Assembly: GCA_049972045.1 (NCBI GenBank)
Contig: JBMFKS010000117.1
Location: 1-8,443 of the forward strand
From: SpSt-77 sp049972045
GTDB lineage: Bacteria > Chloroflexota > Anaerolineae > B4-G1 > DUEL01
Direction of reading: 5' to 3'
DNA length: 8,443 nucleotides
A model generated the notes under the pieces. It saw only the letters and a program-made list of their open reading frames with translations, was not told the DNA's origin and made no database searches. Each line of letters opens with the position of its first letter. Within the stretch, counting starts at the first letter, position 1. Below, piece after piece: positions 1-6,824 of the stretch. Made by a program: the position numbers and the translations under genes.

Positions 1-282
1 GCGAGCGCCGCCGCACGGGGTGTGCACCTGGCACCTCTCGTAGAACTCGTTGCGCCCCTCCTCCTTCCCGTCGCACCCGTGTCCGCTTCCCCCGGCGGAG
101 TCGTACTTCTTAACGGGAAACGTGGGGATTACCATCGAGTCCTGCACGAGCAGGAGTACGAGGTCGGTGCGCGAGCCACAGGCGTCCATGCAGGACAGGG
201 TCGAGTAGCCCTCGCATGAGCAGGAGTACTTGGCGCGCCTCCACCCCGACGGGTCCCCCCAAGTCACGAGTGCGACCCTCAT
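1..282 (-). CDS. Csx1-type CARF protein, N-terminal part (cut by window edge)
   Basis: This is the first 94 codons of a gene that leaves the window at base 1 with no stop. It begins at ATG 282-280 in an ATGA overlap with the stop of the preceding RAMP gene, and a GGAGGGT ribosome-binding site lies 9-11 nt upstream. The protein opens with VALVTWGDPSGWRRAKY, which resembles the first strand and loop of Csx1-family CARF proteins. It continues with a STL motif (residues 27-29) and a second hydrophobic strand followed by QDSM (residues 41-50), where Csx1 proteins have the strand and a D-[ST]-x motif of the Rossmann-like ligand fold. In known type III systems such proteins bind cyclic oligoadenylate and activate a C-terminal HEPN ribonuclease, which would lie outside the window. 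The piece has seven cysteines (21, 23, 31, 35, 70, 84, 90), which is unusual. The family assignment is by visual resemblance and position at the end of the cas operon. Confidence 0.62.
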   Translation of the reverse strand, partial: MRVALVTWGDPSGWRRAKYSCSCEGYSTLSCMDACGSRTDLVLLLVQDSMVIPTFPVKKYDSAGGSGHGCDGKEEGRNEFYERCQVHTPCGGAR

Positions 283-1181
283 GCCTGACCGACCCTCCTG
301 GTCCCTATCAGGTCGCCGAGCCCCGACCATCCGCGCGAGGCGAACGTCCTGTACTCTGAGCCCTTAACGTCCAGCATGAGGATTCCCCTCCCCCTGCTCC
401 TCCCGCCGCCCAGCCTGATGCCGAAGTCGGCCGCTTCCCTCAGGACCGAGATCCAGAGGTCGAGGATCTCATTCCCGTCCGAGTATATGCCCCCGGCGCC
501 GTACCTCTCGGGCACCACGAGCGTGGCCAGGAGGATCACGCGGCCGACGGGCTCCACGGCCACCTCGGAGAATAGCTTGTTCTCGCTCGCCGTCAGCGTG
601 TCCCTCGCGAGCGATACATGCGTCAGCTTAACCTCCCTGCCCTCGAACGGCGAGTCCGAGAGGTTCAGGAGACCCGCGGCGTATGGGGAACCGAAGGTGG
701 CACACACGGGGCACGTCAGATGGGCTAGGGCGCGGGCCACCTTGTGCGCCGCCTCATCGAGCTGCAGCCTATCGTCCGGAGCGAACACTGCGGCGAGCGC
801 GGCGTCGAGTCCGTCCTTCAACATCCTGCCTTCAAGGACACTTGATCCCGGAGCGACGCGCTGCAGGATCGATTGAGCCTCCCCCAGGAGTCTCCCACCA
901 TCGTGGTACACCAGGAGCCCGCCGCGCCCCGCGCCGGTAGAAGCTATCATCCTCATGTGCTCCGCTGCGGCGATGGATCCGAGCTGGACGCGTGCGGCGA
1001 TGCTCTCCGCGGTGGATCTCAGGGCGCCCTTCCAAGAGCTCCTGGGAATCAGGTAGCGCCGTCCGACCGGAAGATCCGCGCTCAGCGCCCTCTGCTCCTT
1101 GGCGGCCCCGCCCGGTTCCCTCACGAGCAGGGGGCTCACAGCCTTGAAGCGAAGCCTGAACGCATACGCGTCGCCGCTCAA
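279..1181 (-). CDS. Type III Cas7-like RAMP subunit (RAMP E)
   Basis: This 300-residue protein is a predicted backbone subunit of the type III effector that contacts crRNA and target RNA. RAMP features appear in order: a first strand with FKAVSPLLV (12-20), then YLIPRSSWKGALRSTAE (43-59), which is the conserved PGSSxKGxLR region with Arg replacing Gly; CPVCATFGSP (157-166), a CxxC plus FGSP zinc-type element; and a glycine-rich LGGGRSRGRG loop (257-266). No Asp aligns clearly with the RNA-cleaving Asp of Csm3 (D33 in the Streptococcus thermophilus protein), so it may not cut RNA. It starts at TTG 1181-1179, inside a TTGA overlap with the stop of the Csx10-like gene. A GGAGGGTG ribosome-binding site sits just upstream and no other start codon lies nearby. 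Its stop overlaps the start of the Csx1-like gene. Membership of the Cas7/RAMP superfamily is firm; its exact family is not. Confidence 0.85.
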   Translation of the reverse strand: MSGDAYAFRLRFKAVSPLLVREPGGAAKEQRALSADLPVGRRYLIPRSSWKGALRSTAESIAARVQLGSIAAAEHMRMIASTGAGRGGLLVYHDGGRLLGEAQSILQRVAPGSSVLEGRMLKDGLDAALAAVFAPDDRLQLDEAAHKVARALAHLTCPVCATFGSPYAAGLLNLSDSPFEGREVKLTHVSLARDTLTASENKLFSEVAVEPVGRVILLATLVVPERYGAGGIYSDGNEILDLWISVLREAADFGIRLGGGRSRGRGILMLDVKGSEYRTFASRGWSGLGDLIGTRRVGQA

Positions 1182-2149
1182 CTCGTCACCCTCCTCAGGA
1201 GATCATTCAGGTCGCCCATTGAGAAGGCGAAGTTGAGGCCCGCCGGCCAGAGGTGCGTCAGGTTCACCGCATCCTTGATGAGCACCAGGCTGCCCTGCGA
1301 GATCACCCTGAGCGCGGGCTTCGTCCCTGAGCCGTCACTCCTGGTGAACCATCCGAGATATGTGGAGGACGACCCGAGCACGTCGGACATGGAGAAGAAC
1401 TCGAAGCCACCGAGGCTCGGGAGGCACTGGGACAGGCAGTAGGCCCACCCGCTCCTTGTGATGTCGAGGTCGACCTCCCTCGCGACCTCCAGAAGGGTGC
1501 TGCCGGTCCCCCGGGACTTCCCGAGAGTCACGTACAGCTTGCTCGACCCCACGTGGTCGTCCCAGTGCTCGGAGGGCGAGAGCGCCCAGTACTCGGAGGG
1601 GGGCACCAAATATTCGTACGCGAACAGCATTCCCGATTCAGCGGATCCCGCGGACTTGGAGACCGCAACGTGCATCTCAACGTGCGTCCTGGCTTCGACA
1701 ATCTTGTAGCGGAGGACGTCGGAGGTGGAGCTCTGATCCTCCCTCACGGGCCTGCCGATCGCGGGCCTGAGGTCCACGCCGCTGGTGTGCGCCAGCAGTT
1801 CCCTGAGCCTCGAGTACTCCCTCTCGAGGGCACTGAGCGCGTTTGGTGCATCCTCAAGTTCGCGCAGGGAGCCCGGCAGCTCCACGTGATCGGGGCACTT
1901 CCTGCCCAAGGCGGGCGAGAGCGCGTGCGAGGGCGCTGAGCCTGCGGGAAATGCGGGCGTGATTGAGAAGCTGTCCAGGGCGCTGTTGCCCAGCCTACCC
2001 TCGTCCATGAGGGCGCGCAGCACAGCGCCCCTCAGGGTCTGCGCGGGTATCCATCCCTCCTCCCGTAGCGTGTAGAAGTATCCGCCGGTGCGCCTCACGT
2101 GAGGCGCCGCGTAGTCCTCGAGCCTCACCCTGATGACCTTGAACTTCAT
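1178..2149 (-). CDS. csx10: Csx10/Csm4-like Cas5 RAMP subunit
   Basis: This 323-residue protein is the likely Cas5-type subunit, which caps the crRNA 5' handle and binds Cas10. Csx10-like traits in order are GWIPAQTLRGAVLRAL (32-47), the 'IPGSxLRGAL' segment; a central stretch with EARTHVE (152-158) and SGMLFAYEYL (172-181), matching the place where Csx10 proteins read 'GxLFxxE'; LYVTLGKSRGTGSTL (205-219), the glycine-rich RAMP loop; and a late QGSLVLI strand (285-291). It lacks the Cys-x-x-Cys element of the neighbouring Cas7-like proteins. An upstream in-frame GTG (2155) exists. ATG 2149 is preferred because it forms an ATGA overlap with the upstream stop and stands about 10 nt after a GGTG(ATC) ribosome-binding site, whereas GTG would be only about 4 nt away. 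Csm4 is the alternative name; Csx10 fits better and points to subtype III-D. Confidence 0.72.
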   Translation of the reverse strand: MKFKVIRVRLEDYAAPHVRRTGGYFYTLREEGWIPAQTLRGAVLRALMDEGRLGNSALDSFSITPAFPAGSAPSHALSPALGRKCPDHVELPGSLRELEDAPNALSALEREYSRLRELLAHTSGVDLRPAIGRPVREDQSSTSDVLRYKIVEARTHVEMHVAVSKSAGSAESGMLFAYEYLVPPSEYWALSPSEHWDDHVGSSKLYVTLGKSRGTGSTLLEVAREVDLDITRSGWAYCLSQCLPSLGGFEFFSMSDVLGSSSTYLGWFTRSDGSGTKPALRVISQGSLVLIKDAVNLTHLWPAGLNFAFSMGDLNDLLRRVTS

Positions 2150-2793
2150 GACCACGGATCACCCTCACCCCACATGTATTCCGAGAGCGAATTCACGAGT
2201 TCATCTACGTCCGGGCACCTGAGATCAGATGTCAGCTCCCGGACGGCGCGCGGATCGACCAGCTTCAGGTCAACCATGCCCGACGCGCCGAGCCTCCAGA
2301 ACCTCAGCGCCTGCAGGGAGAGAAGGAGCGTCCTGAGCTCCTCGCAGCCATCAACCCTCATCAAGATCTGCACGTCGAACTCGGAGTAGGGGGGCATTCT
2401 CTCCTCCGTGAGCAGTAGATTCTCCTCCGCGGTGCCGGTCCAGGGATTAAGGCTCACCCTCATGAGGGACATGCGGCGTTCGACGCGCGCCGTGCTCACC
2501 GATACGTGGCCCGGAAGCCCGGGCGCGCCGAATGTGCGGCACACGTCGCATTCCCTTCCCATCGCCGCGTGAGCCCTCGCGATGCGGCGCGGCTCCGTCT
2601 CGTCACACGATGACAGCCGGCCGCTCAGCGGCCCCCTGGACAGCGCGGAGAGCGCGCCCCTGAGGGCACCCTTGACCGCACTGCCCTTCACGCCCATAGG
2701 GCTGAACGCCCTGTCTGGCCCGACCGGAAGCGATTCAGAGCCCACCAAGAGCCCTGAGAGAGCCCGGAACCTCACCACAATCATGTTCCTCAT
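2146..2793 (-). CDS. Short Cas7-like RAMP subunit (RAMP D)
   Basis: This 215-residue RAMP protein follows cas10 directly. It has an N-terminal RAMP strand (FRALSGLLVGS) and KGSAVKGALRGALSAL, a version of the PGSSxKGxLR motif without the Pro-Gly. It also has ECDVCRTFGAPGLPG (residues 81-95 from ATG 2793), the CxxC-xFGxP element with a further Cys at 63. A shortened loop, WRLGASGMVDL, stands where a Gly-rich RAMP loop is expected. Asp27 in VGPDRAF lies near the position of the Csm3 catalytic Asp, but the spacing is shorter and the match is uncertain. An in-frame GTG at 2799 would give 217 residues and a GTGA overlap with the cas10 stop. I prefer ATG 2793 because the GGAGG at 2808-2804 is then 10 nt away, the spacing seen in this operon. 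The stop overlaps the Csx10-like start. Confidence 0.8.
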   Translation of the reverse strand: MRNMIVVRFRALSGLLVGSESLPVGPDRAFSPMGVKGSAVKGALRGALSALSRGPLSGRLSSCDETEPRRIARAHAAMGRECDVCRTFGAPGLPGHVSVSTARVERRMSLMRVSLNPWTGTAEENLLLTEERMPPYSEFDVQILMRVDGCEELRTLLLSLQALRFWRLGASGMVDLKLVDPRAVRELTSDLRCPDVDELVNSLSEYMWGEGDPWS

Positions 2794-2795
2794 AA

Positions 2796-5093
2796 TCACG
2801 CCTCCTCCAGCTCAGACTCCAACGCCTTCGCCACCATCAGGTACCAATGCATGTTCAGGGTCCCATTCCTGAGCCAGGCTCCCAAGATGTCCATCAACAC
2901 GTCCCCCACGCCCTTTCCGTCGGCGTTCACAGCCTCCCTCAATAGCATCAGCGCCAGCACGTCGAGTGAGGGACTCCATGCTGATCCCGTGGCCGGATGA
3001 GTTCCGGTCTCCACATATAGGAGGAGCGACTCCAGCATCCTCCTCAGGGTCCTCCAGTCCGATCCCAGCATGGATTCGAGACGGGAGACGGGCATCGAGG
3101 GCGAATACATCTTCATACCGCAGGGCCCCCACTCAGCGAGGTAGTGACGCAGCGAGCTGGCCGTCACGATCCCCGCCGTCCACAGCACGGCGACGTTCGT
3201 CGACGTCGTATCCCCCTTGGCCTCGGACGACAGCTTCTCCGCGGCCTCCGAGAGCAGTTGAATCGGGTGGGTGAACTTCGCCACGAGAATCGCGGACTTG
3301 AAGGTGACGTTCAGTTCGCGCTCGGCTGCCGCCATGAACGATGGAGCCAGCCTCACGGCCAGCCCGGGCGGCATTGCCATGAGCCCCTCGTCGCCGCCGA
3401 GGAAGATCGTGCCGGCTGCTGCGGGGTACGCCTTCTCCCCCAGCTCGATGAGCGTCTTCCTGAGGGACGCCTTGACCGAGTAGTCCAGCCACATGCTGGC
3501 CCCGGAGTACTCGATGAGATCCCGGAGTTCCCTGAAGTATGAGGACATGTTGTTCCCATCGAAGCGGAACAGCGCCATGTAGCCGCTCCTTGAGGAGAGG
3601 GCGCCCGCGATGTCATCGGACTCGGACGTGCTGTCCCTGGTCGGCCTGAGCTCCATGGTGCGCTCGCCGCTGCTCACCCTGTATGTCGAATGGACCCTGA
3701 CCCCGAGGCCCCAGGAGGAGCTCGCCCTCCTCACCTCGGCGCATCTCCTGCAGAGAGCCTCTCCATTGAGGAGCTCCACTGCGGGCCTCTCACCGCAGCT
3801 CTCGCATGTCTCGTGGAGTCCATAGGACAGGGGACCCGGATTAAGGTGCCTCAGCGACGCGAGCTTCGCCCGCTCCACTATCTTGGACCTCACGTGGCCC
3901 GGCGCCGGGAGTCCCCCGACCACGAGGGGGCCATCCCCCACCTCGAGGTCCACGTCCAGCACGTGGTAGATGTCGCTGGCCCTGCCCTTCACCTCTTCCT
4001 CGGCCCGCCCCCGGGGGATCCTGGCCGCCATGAGTGAGTGGCCGCCATACCCGACCAGCACCGCCTCAGGGGGAGCCGGGTAATCGCCCGAGGCCTCGTC
4101 GAGGATCGCAAACGGCACCGTCAGCGCGGCGAAGTCGACGAGGGAGCTGGAGGCCGAGTAGTCCCTCAGCCTGTGGAACGAACGCATGAACCTCCCGATG
4201 CCGGGGAAGTTCACGTACACCAGGGTGCCGGATTCCCCGCCGGCCAGCTCGCCCTCCGCATCCTCAACCGCTTCCCTGGCGCGCTCGCTGCACTCGAAGT
4301 ACAAGTCCATGTCTATGCCGTCGGGGCAGGAGTCGTGGCAGTTGAGGAGTTCAGCGCATCCAGTGGGAAGGCCGGACCTGGACAGGACATCCCCGGCTAG
4401 CTTCATGTAGGTTTCCATCAGCGGATCCTCCTCCGACAGCTCATCCGACAGCCCGAGCGCGTCGGAGAGCCCGTCGTCGAGCGCCCCGAGATTTCCCAGC
4501 TCAGCCTTCAACACCCTGCACGCGGGCGTGCCGGACATCCTGGAGGCCGCCCTGCAGAGCGCGGCGATCCTGAGCGCCGGGTCGGGGGACCCGGTAGCCC
4601 AGCCCACGGCTGAAGATATCGCGCCAAACGAGGAGAGCGGAATGAAGTTGAGCCCCGGGACGGGGCTGATGGGGACGTTGCTCAGAGTCCTGTACACGAA
4701 CTCGAGATCGCGGTACTGCTGGGGCGTGAGCTGAAGCGCGTACCTCCTCAGGCGCCCCAGCGCCCCGTGGAGGTCGCCGGCGACGTCCTCGAAGAACTTC
4801 CTGCCCTCAAAGTGTCTCCCGAACACGTAGGCGGAGAATGCCTCAGGGCCGCCGTGGGATGTTTCCCGGGGTTCGGTTATCAGGAAGGGCAGGAAGAGCG
4901 GCGCCACGAATGCGGTCGCGAGCACGTCCGCCAGGAGCGACGAGCCGTCATGGATCCGGGATGATCCGCCGGCGAGCGACGAATAGGTCTGTGCGACATA
5001 TTTCACTAAGCGCTGACCGGCACTCCTGGCGTCGGCCTCCTCCACACGGAGCAGTTTCCCGCCCCTCGGCGTCCGCCTGTAAATCGCCCTCAA
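2796..5093 (-). CDS. cas10: Cas10 (large subunit of type III CRISPR effector, cyclase-like)
   Basis: This 765-residue protein is the signature subunit of type III systems. Palm 1 begins near residue 291, and NFPGIGRFMRSFHRLRDY (295-312) matches the conserved 'PGIQxFI..xRxLRDLW' segment. A Cys4 zinc finger follows (C430, C433, C448, C451). Palm 2 opens with FRFDGNNMSSYF (509-520), where Asp512 is the likely metal ligand. The nucleotidyl cyclase turn is IFLGGDEG (563-570), GGDE instead of the usual GGDD. FKSAILVAKFTHPIQLLSEA (598-617) matches the 'SAGIxIAHxxxPL' helix, and a helical D4-like domain ends the protein. The N-terminal ~150 residues are helical and contain one His-Asp pair (48-49, HDG) but no clear HD nuclease signature. 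Translation starts at TTG 5093, in a TTGA overlap with the preceding small gene, with GGAGGT 9 nt upstream. Its likely products are cyclic oligoadenylates that activate the Csx1-like protein at the end of the operon. Confidence 0.93.
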   Translation of the reverse strand: MRAIYRRTPRGGKLLRVEEADARSAGQRLVKYVAQTYSSLAGGSSRIHDGSSLLADVLATAFVAPLFLPFLITEPRETSHGGPEAFSAYVFGRHFEGRKFFEDVAGDLHGALGRLRRYALQLTPQQYRDLEFVYRTLSNVPISPVPGLNFIPLSSFGAISSAVGWATGSPDPALRIAALCRAASRMSGTPACRVLKAELGNLGALDDGLSDALGLSDELSEEDPLMETYMKLAGDVLSRSGLPTGCAELLNCHDSCPDGIDMDLYFECSERAREAVEDAEGELAGGESGTLVYVNFPGIGRFMRSFHRLRDYSASSSLVDFAALTVPFAILDEASGDYPAPPEAVLVGYGGHSLMAARIPRGRAEEEVKGRASDIYHVLDVDLEVGDGPLVVGGLPAPGHVRSKIVERAKLASLRHLNPGPLSYGLHETCESCGERPAVELLNGEALCRRCAEVRRASSSWGLGVRVHSTYRVSSGERTMELRPTRDSTSESDDIAGALSSRSGYMALFRFDGNNMSSYFRELRDLIEYSGASMWLDYSVKASLRKTLIELGEKAYPAAAGTIFLGGDEGLMAMPPGLAVRLAPSFMAAAERELNVTFKSAILVAKFTHPIQLLSEAAEKLSSEAKGDTTSTNVAVLWTAGIVTASSLRHYLAEWGPCGMKMYSPSMPVSRLESMLGSDWRTLRRMLESLLLYVETGTHPATGSAWSPSLDVLALMLLREAVNADGKGVGDVLMDILGAWLRNGTLNMHWYLMVAKALESELEEA
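2804..2808 (-). promoter_or_regulatory. Ribosome-binding site deciding the RAMP D start
   Basis: Reading the minus strand, GGAGG here (continuing as GGAGGAGG to 2801) lies 10 nt before ATG 2793 but only 4 nt before GTG 2799. This favours the ATG. It sits within the last codons of cas10, so RAMP D translation is probably coupled to that of cas10. Confidence 0.55.
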
Positions 5094-5248
5094 GATTCAC
5101 CGACCTCCCTTATCATGTACTCGCAGCCCTCCGCGCACCTGGCCAGCCGTGATTTTTCGTCGACCTCCAGCTCGAGGGATATCGCCCCCTCCTCCTCTGA
5201 CCTCGTGACCGAGAGATCCCTGCGCACCCACAGCCTCAGTTTGGTCAA
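5090..5248 (-). CDS. Small 52-residue protein of unknown function between RAMP C and cas10
   Basis: I found this gene by translating the gap between RAMP C and cas10. It starts at TTG 5248-5246, in a TTGA overlap with the stop of RAMP C, and ends at TGA 5092-5090, in a TTGA overlap with the start of cas10. A full GGAGGTG ribosome-binding site lies at 5264-5258, 9 nt before the TTG. The product starts M-TKLRLWVRRDLSVTR, has an acidic EEE turn (18-20), a strand-like AISLELEVD (22-30), and a helix-like end with CAEGC (38-42) and EYMIREV. That suggests a beta-beta-alpha fold. I recognise no family. Its place inside a tightly coupled effector operon suggests a small accessory or structural subunit of the type III complex, or a regulator of Cas10. 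This is inference from context only. The start signal and both overlaps make translation likely. Confidence 0.72.
   Translation of the reverse strand: MTKLRLWVRRDLSVTRSEEEGAISLELEVDEKSRLARCAEGCEYMIREVGES
5103..5108 (-). promoter_or_regulatory. Ribosome-binding site for cas10
   Basis: On the minus strand this reads GGAGGT, 9 nt before the TTG start of cas10 at 5093. It lies inside the last codons of the 52-residue gene. It supports the non-ATG start, since no ATG or GTG lies near it. Confidence 0.65.
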
Positions 5249-5871
5249 CCTGCCTTACACCTCCCCACATGGGCGGGCTCCAACAGTGCGAATCTCAGAT
5301 TTCCGCCGGCGCGCTTGGAGCAGAATCTTCCCAAGCAGACCGGCTCGAAGCCACCATTCCTGCACCCGAGCGCGCTCAGGATAAGCTCGGCGTCCTCCTC
5401 GAGCCCCTTCTCATCGAATCCCCTGACATGGATCCAGCCCGAGAAACGAGAACCCTCCAGCACGACCTCATAGGTGGCCCCGGACTCATTTACCGTGCCG
5501 AGGCGCGCACCTCCCTCCACGAGCAGGGCCCTGAACGTCGCCCTTCCCCCTACCGGAGGCCTTCCCAGCCTCCCCAAGAGATCCTCGGCCCGCTCAGGGT
5601 TCTCCTTCAGGAGCCTGGCCCTGACGAACCCCTTGAGGGTGCTACCGGGGATCGCGGGAGCTCCAGCGACCCTGTAGAGCGGATAGTACTGCGCAGTCCG
5701 CGCAGTGAACTCCAGAGTCCCATCCATCCTATCGCACACTCCGTGGACGGTAGCCGGATCCAGCTCGATCTCCCAGTCCTTCATGGAGGCTATCGCGAGC
5801 CAGGCATCCTTCGTCACCTCTGCGCCGATCCTCATCCTCAGCATCCTTGGTCCATTCCTGGGTGCGATCAA
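5245..5871 (-). CDS. Short RAMP subunit, Cas7/Csm5-like (RAMP C)
   Basis: This 208-residue protein carries the RAMP core motif GAPAIPGSTLKGFVRARLL (70-88) and, near its end, LGRFCSKRAGG (180-190), which takes the position of the Gly-rich RAMP loop. It differs from the other RAMP proteins here in lacking the CPxC-xFGxP zinc element; its cysteines (46, 170, 179, 184, 205) are spread out. It is shorter than a usual Cas7 (about 250-300 residues), mostly through loss of the middle insertion. It may be the terminal subunit at the crRNA 3' side (Csm5-like) or a divergent Cas7. It starts at TTG 5871 in a TTGA overlap with the RAMP B stop and has GGAGGT about 10 nt upstream. Met10 or Met13 would be later starts without that signal. 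RAMP membership is well supported; the role is inferred. Confidence 0.78.
   Translation of the reverse strand: MIAPRNGPRMLRMRIGAEVTKDAWLAIASMKDWEIELDPATVHGVCDRMDGTLEFTARTAQYYPLYRVAGAPAIPGSTLKGFVRARLLKENPERAEDLLGRLGRPPVGGRATFRALLVEGGARLGTVNESGATYEVVLEGSRFSGWIHVRGFDEKGLEEDAELILSALGCRNGGFEPVCLGRFCSKRAGGNLRFALLEPAHVGRCKAG
5258..5264 (-). promoter_or_regulatory. Strong ribosome-binding site for the 52-residue gene
   Basis: On the minus strand this reads GGAGGTG, complementary to the usual archaeal 16S rRNA 3' end (CACCTCC), 9 nt before TTG 5248. It lies within the last codons of RAMP C. It is the main evidence that the small downstream frame is a real gene. Confidence 0.7.
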
Positions 5872-6824
5872 CTCGGGGATAACCTCCCGGTCTTGGCTGC
5901 GCTCTGCAACGCCTTCACGAGCCCCTCGGCGGCCCCGAACACCTCGTCAGCGGCCCCCTCCGTGACCTCGAGCGTGACATCCGTGTCCAGGTCGTCGAGC
6001 GGCAGGAGTTTCTGACCGCTCCCGCTGCACGGATTAACGTGGCTTATCTTCAGTGAGAGATCGTTGAACCTGACGAATCCGAGGCCCCTTCCCTTCATGC
6101 CGCCCAGCTGCACCTCTCCCTCGTGGATGCCCCTCAGCGCCGCGAGGACGTATCCGAGCGCGTAGTTCGTCAGGTTCATCGCGTCGGCCTCAAGCTTGAA
6201 CCTGGCACCCTGATCCAGGAACTCCACCATGAAGAAGTTGGCGACCTCTCCCCGGGATCCCCTCGAGATTGAGGGCCTTACCTCCAGCGAGTACTCCGTG
6301 AATTGAGAGTCATAGATCGTGAGGGCCCCCCTCAGGGAGGGCGCCCCGAACACCTTGCAGTTCAGGCAGATTTTGCCGTCCAGCCCCTCGAGCTCCCCGG
6401 CGTCAGCCTTCTTCAGTGCGTCTTTCACGGGCCTCTTCTCCGTGCACGGAACCATTATGTAGGTACGTCTCCCCTGGCCACCCCACGAGCCAGCATCGTG
6501 GATATCGTTCATCAGGTAGTTTGAGAGCTTCAGGTCTATGCCCCTGACGTCATCCTCGTCGATCATGGTGCCGGGGCACACGCGCACATGCAGCAGCGCG
6601 GCCACGCGCTCCGCCGCGGATCTCAGCGCCCCCTTCCACGACGTGCCAGGTATGTAGGGCCTGCCGGCTCCGTCCTTTAACACCTGCAGCAGATAGCCCG
6701 CCTCCCTCCCGGATCCCACGCGCAGCGGTGAGGCCAGCTCGCCCGTCGCCTCCAGGTGTACGTGTCTGAGAAGGATGTCCCTCCTCAGGAGGGGCTTCCT
6801 AACGGAGCAGTTCGTCGAGGTCAA
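5868..6824 (-). CDS. Type III Cas7-like RAMP subunit (RAMP B)
   Basis: This 318-residue Cas7-family protein should form part of the crRNA-binding backbone. It shows ATGELASPLRVGSGREAG (26-43), the first RAMP strand and glycine turn; RPYIPGTSWKGALRSAAE (55-72), the core PGSSxKGxLR motif; CLNCKVFGAP (153-162), a CxxC-FGxP zinc-type element with earlier Cys at 83 and 127; and LGGMKGRGLGFVRF (240-253), the Gly-rich loop. Aligning on the PYIPG motif puts Leu45 where Csm3 has its catalytic Asp, so this subunit is probably not an RNA cutter. A C-terminal extension of about 50 residues beyond the usual Cas7 end is helical and acidic. The only usable start is TTG 6824, with GGAG 10 nt upstream. It overlaps the end of RAMP A by 26 nt, and its stop overlaps the RAMP C start (TTGA). 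Confidence 0.85.
   Translation of the reverse strand: MTSTNCSVRKPLLRRDILLRHVHLEATGELASPLRVGSGREAGYLLQVLKDGAGRPYIPGTSWKGALRSAAERVAALLHVRVCPGTMIDEDDVRGIDLKLSNYLMNDIHDAGSWGGQGRRTYIMVPCTEKRPVKDALKKADAGELEGLDGKICLNCKVFGAPSLRGALTIYDSQFTEYSLEVRPSISRGSRGEVANFFMVEFLDQGARFKLEADAMNLTNYALGYVLAALRGIHEGEVQLGGMKGRGLGFVRFNDLSLKISHVNPCSGSGQKLLPLDDLDTDVTLEVTEGAADEVFGAAEGLVKALQSAAKTGRLSPS

Noticed and set aside
2149..2155. GTG 2155 as the start of the Csx10-like gene
   Set aside because: It would stand only about 4 nt after the ribosome-binding site, while ATG 2149 has about 10 nt spacing and an ATGA overlap with the upstream stop.
2619..2633. Inverted repeat GGCCGC-TCA-GCGGCC
   Set aside because: It is within RAMP D coding sequence and only 6 bp. 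It is likely due to base composition.
4577..4594. Perfect inverted repeat CCGGGTC...GACCCGG with a 4-nt loop
   Set aside because: It is inside cas10 coding sequence in GC-rich DNA, where such short palindromes are expected. No start, stop or T run is nearby.
22..6015. Many plus-strand open frames of 65-250 codons opposite the cas genes, such as 5269-6015 and 873-1442
   Set aside because: They lie antisense to well-supported RAMP and cas10 genes, show Arg/Pro/Ser-rich composition typical of GC-rich shadow frames, and contain no recognisable motifs.
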